Shown piece after piece: positions 61,858-64,000 of a stretch of DNA of 64,000 bases (position 1 is its first letter; every line of letters begins with the position of its first letter). The notes under the pieces were generated by a model, which was not told the DNA's origin, did no database searches, and saw nothing but the letters and a program-made list of their open reading frames with translations. Made by a program: the position numbers and the translations under genes. The stretch spans positions 16,577 through 80,576 of the forward strand of contig JAHDNF010000026.1 of NCBI GenBank assembly GCA_018435605.1. The letters run 5' to 3'. This DNA is from a bacterium (lineage in GTDB: Bacteria; Auribacterota; Auribacteria; Auribacterales; Auribacteraceae).

Positions 61858-63498
61858 ATGAATACTCATAAATGCGCTCTATATTTAAGAGTATCTACCC
61901 TGCAACAAGCAGATGTCGAAGACGGATCGCTTGACACACAGGAAGCACGGCTTAAAGGTTATGTTGATTATGAAAACATTAAGAGCGATACAAAATGGGA
62001 AATCGTAGATATTTTTCGTGAGGAAGGAAAATCCGCTAAAAATCTTAACAGACCGCAATTCCAGAGAATGATGCGAGCTATCGAAGAATGTAAGATCGAT
62101 ACAATCATAATCTGGAAGATTGACCGGCTTACAAGATCATTAAAAGATTTCTCAAATCTCTGGGATATGTTCCAGGAGAGAGGAATCCAGCTTATCTCAC
62201 TTAATGAAAAATTTGATACAAGCACGGCAATTGGAAGAGCAATGCTCTCAATTATTCTTGTTTTTGCCCAGCTCGAGCGGGAACAGACAAGCGAGAGAAC
62301 TTCTGCTACAATGCAATACCGCGCTGAACAAGGATTATGGAACGGAGGGCATGTTCTAGGATATGATCTTGATACGGAAAATAAAGGCGTTCTCAAGATT
62401 AACCCTGAACAAGCTAAAATAGTAAAAAACGCATTCAAAATCTGTCTCGAAAAAGGATCGGCAGGGCAGACTAAGAAAGCATTAAATGAAACAGGTTATA
62501 GAATGCCTGAATATACATCCCGAAGAGGAAATAAGCAAGGCGGTACACTGTTTTCCATCCAAAGTATCGTCCGTATTCTCTCAAATCCTGTCTATATTGG
62601 AAAAATCACATGGAACCAGCAATTATACAAAGGAAGACATAAGGCTATCATTGATGAAGAGACATTTAACTGTGTGCAAAAGATAATTGAAAAAAACCGA
62701 GTTACAAATTCAAATTATCAAAAACCGAGGAAATATGTTTACCTTCTAAAAGGTATCTTGAGATGCGGAAAATGCGGATCAATGATGACTCCTGCAAGTA
62801 GCCTCAACGGAAGTAAACGAAATTATACATATTATCAATGCACGAAAAATAAAATAAGTTCAGAAGAGTGCAATACAAAATATATTCCCGCGCCTGCGAT
62901 TGAGAATTTCATTGTGGATAGAGTAAAAGAGCTCAGCATGGACGAAAATGAAATTAAAAGAATCATTGCAAAAGCTGACCAGAGAAAACAGGAAAAAATA
63001 ACTATCCTGAGAGAAAACAAAGTCCAAATAAACAGACAACTGATCTCCATTAAAGAGAAGCTAGGCTCGATGGTAGAAGCGATAGAGACCGGCGGAATAG
63101 AAATTTTCAAGTCAATTAAAGAACGAATGGAAACACTGGAAAAAGAACGGGAAGCATTGGAAAAGAAATCAAGTGAATTTGATATTGAGATAGAAGAACT
63201 GGATAAAGAATGTCTATCAGCAGAAACAATGTGTGAAACATTCAAGTCATTTAAAGATATTCTGGATAAAGCTGATTCGAATGAACTACGGGAATTATTA
63301 TACAGAATCATAGAAGTGATTGAATGGCATCAAGATCCAAATGATACTACAGCAGGACACTGCAAGATATCTTACTTCGAGCAACCTCACCTTTTATTAC
63401 GGGAAAACTGGCAAAAAAAAGAGCTGGAAGAACATTTGTTCTCCCAGCCTATGAACTGGCTCCCCAGGCCGGACTCGAACCAGCGACACGGTGGTTAA
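61858..63498 (+). CDS. Large serine recombinase (integrase)
   Basis: A 546-residue recombinase. Resolvase domain with the nucleophile Ser13 (LYLRVST), RPQFQRMMRAI and WKIDRLTRSLKDF. The recombinase domain has NPVYIGKITWNQ, and a zinc ribbon follows (LRCGKCGSMMTPASS, then CTKNKISSEEC). A coiled coil (KLGSMVEAIETGG, and KERMETLEKEREALEKK) sits at the C-terminus. The ATG at 61858 has AGGAG 7 bases upstream; the ATG at 61852 is too close to it. The last 14 codons run antisense into the tRNA-Asn gene, so the stop lies within it. This suggests integration by this enzyme at the tRNA, which completes the 3' end of its reading frame. Confidence 0.92.
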   Translation: MNTHKCALYLRVSTLQQADVEDGSLDTQEARLKGYVDYENIKSDTKWEIVDIFREEGKSAKNLNRPQFQRMMRAIEECKIDTIIIWKIDRLTRSLKDFSNLWDMFQERGIQLISLNEKFDTSTAIGRAMLSIILVFAQLEREQTSERTSATMQYRAEQGLWNGGHVLGYDLDTENKGVLKINPEQAKIVKNAFKICLEKGSAGQTKKALNETGYRMPEYTSRRGNKQGGTLFSIQSIVRILSNPVYIGKITWNQQLYKGRHKAIIDEETFNCVQKIIEKNRVTNSNYQKPRKYVYLLKGILRCGKCGSMMTPASSLNGSKRNYTYYQCTKNKISSEECNTKYIPAPAIENFIVDRVKELSMDENEIKRIIAKADQRKQEKITILRENKVQINRQLISIKEKLGSMVEAIETGGIEIFKSIKERMETLEKEREALEKKSSEFDIEIEELDKECLSAETMCETFKSFKDILDKADSNELRELLYRIIEVIEWHQDPNDTTAGHCKISYFEQPHLLLRENWQKKELEEHLFSQPMNWLPRPDSNQRHGG

Positions 63499-63532
63499 CA
63501 GCCACCTGCTCTGCCAACTGAGCTACTGGGGA
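63457..63532 (-). tRNA. tRNA-Asn (anticodon GTT)
   Basis: On the minus strand TCCCCAG pairs with CTGGGGA in the acceptor stem. The anticodon arm is GGTGG-CTGTTAA-CCACC with anticodon GTT, and the T-loop is GGTTCGAGTCC. CCA is encoded at 63457-63459. The recombinase 3' end overlaps its 3' half. It is the likely att site of the element. Confidence 0.95.
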
Positions 63533-63781
63533 GCAACTATCGCAATTGATCGGGTAATTTTTATATGATCTCCGACAAAAAGTCAAGAATATTTTTCAAT
63601 ATTCCAGGGATTGAACAATAGATAGTACCCCCATGAGGGTAGATTTTCTATAGACGAATCTATTAGAGACGAGCTTTATAAACGTTTAGCAGGAATGCAA
63701 GTAGAATAATTTCAGGATAATAGCTAAATATTTTAACCGATTACTTCATTATAGACAGCATTAATGCAGTCTCTTACCTAT

Positions 63782-63827
63782 AAAGATTGGGCAAAGAACT
63801 CTTTCAAAGATTCTTTGCCCAATCTTT
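63782..63827. terminator. Strong bidirectional terminator hairpin
   Basis: AAAGATTGGGCAAAGAA (63782-63798) pairs perfectly over 17 bases with TTCTTTGCCCAATCTTT (63811-63827), flanked by A on the left and T on the right. It lies 34 bases beyond the minus-strand stop at 63861 and ends that transcript. The region 63533-63781 contains no gene. Confidence 0.85.
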
Positions 63828-63860
63828 TTATACTGATTTATAGCCAAGCATGACACATCG

Positions 63861-64000
63861 TTAAGGGGCAATGGTTTTGCCGTGATTTATATACGGTTTT
63901 TGCGCTGTCCACTGCGTAAATGACGACGATACATTGCGTTTGAACAGTACCCCTTCGCCCGGTTTGAGTTTTCTGCTACACGCGGTTTGATCCAGATACC
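63861..64000 (-). CDS. C-terminus of a secreted/surface protein (partial)
   Basis: Minus-strand frame open from 64000 to the TAA at 63861-63863, 45 codons, ending with LKPGEGVLFKRNVSSSFTQW, then TAQKPYINHGKTIAP. Endings of the form PGxGxxxKR...FxW..PKPY are frequent in exported proteins of Lentisphaerota/Kiritimatiellota-type genomes (recalled, not checked). Only the end is in the window. Confidence 0.55.
   Translation of the reverse strand, partial: YLDQTACSRKLKPGEGVLFKRNVSSSFTQWTAQKPYINHGKTIAP

Noticed and set aside
1..64000. CRISPR arrays and rRNA genes
   Set aside because: No regularly spaced repeats of 23-47 bases and no rRNA-like conserved stretches were seen; the only RNA gene found is tRNA-Asn.

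Overview
The window reads as a heavily invaded chromosomal stretch of a Gram-negative, AT-rich bacterium. A PEP-CTERM exported protein (28.3 kb), a very large secreted subtilase with parallel beta-helix and LamG-like parts (28.9-33.8 kb) and a partial secreted-protein C-terminus at the right edge suggest the PVC/Lentisphaerota-Kiritimatiellota-Omnitrophota sphere. This is a low-confidence inference, because no ribosomal or housekeeping marker is present. Base composition changes abruptly several times, as expected for a patchwork of mobile islands.

Layout. 1-1.9 kb: minus-strand prophage terminase genes, the large subunit running off the left edge. 1.9-3.6 kb: a recombinase-associated HTH remnant and a DDE transposase. 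3.7-8.1 kb: a tightly overlapping six-gene operon behind a promoter with a palindromic operator. It encodes an acyl-carrier-like protein, an XRE repressor, an ImmA/IrrE peptidase, a thymidylate-synthase-like enzyme, a protein of the phage thymidine-hypermodification superfamily and a radical SAM/SPASM enzyme. 8.3-20.7 kb: an extended type I restriction-modification locus (extra half-hsdS, hsdM, dinD-like, hsdS, FRG protein, DUF2188, HAD hydrolase, RNase-H-fold protein, Ser/Thr kinase, hsdR, YgjP-like peptidase). Duplicated tails and heads of resident genes there mark where accessory genes were inserted. 21-28 kb: DUF4143-type ATPase, helical-repeat protein, two tyrosine recombinases and several inverted repeats, including a perfect 19-bp pair flanking 171 bp upstream of the surface-protein genes. 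28.3-33.8 kb: exported proteins. 33.9-43.4 kb: SAP-domain protein, MoxR ATPase, VWA-type metallopeptidase, GP88-like protein, membrane-GAF-like protein, a convergent pair of small paralogues, SSB, and a HerA-like ATPase fused to a nuclease. 43.7-50.8 kb: a GC-richer block with an SsuABC/NMT1-like ABC transporter, a methyltransferase and two unknown proteins, the last a chimera.

51.5-60.5 kb: a second candidate novel system. A leader with a pseudoknot or bistable fold precedes a sigma/LuxR-like regulator. A membrane protein, a double CxxCxxxxCxxH zinc (RING/B-box-like) protein, a HerA-like ATPase, a PD-(D/E)XK nuclease, a fused ubiquitin-like/E2-like protein, a JAB/JAMM peptidase and a ThiF/E1-like enzyme follow in one overlapping operon. 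Convergent to it lie a small membrane protein and a papain-like cysteine peptidase. This would be a complete bacterial ubiquitin-like conjugation set tied to a DNA-translocating ATPase and nuclease. The nuclease and ATPase are homologous to the fused pair at 40.9-42.9 kb.

60.8-64 kb: small ORFs and a large serine recombinase whose 3' end runs into a tRNA-Asn(GTT) gene, the probable integration site of at least part of the island, followed by a strong terminator and a resident gene end. The regions probably cooperate as a defence and mobility island, but each function is inferred from families and context and not demonstrated.
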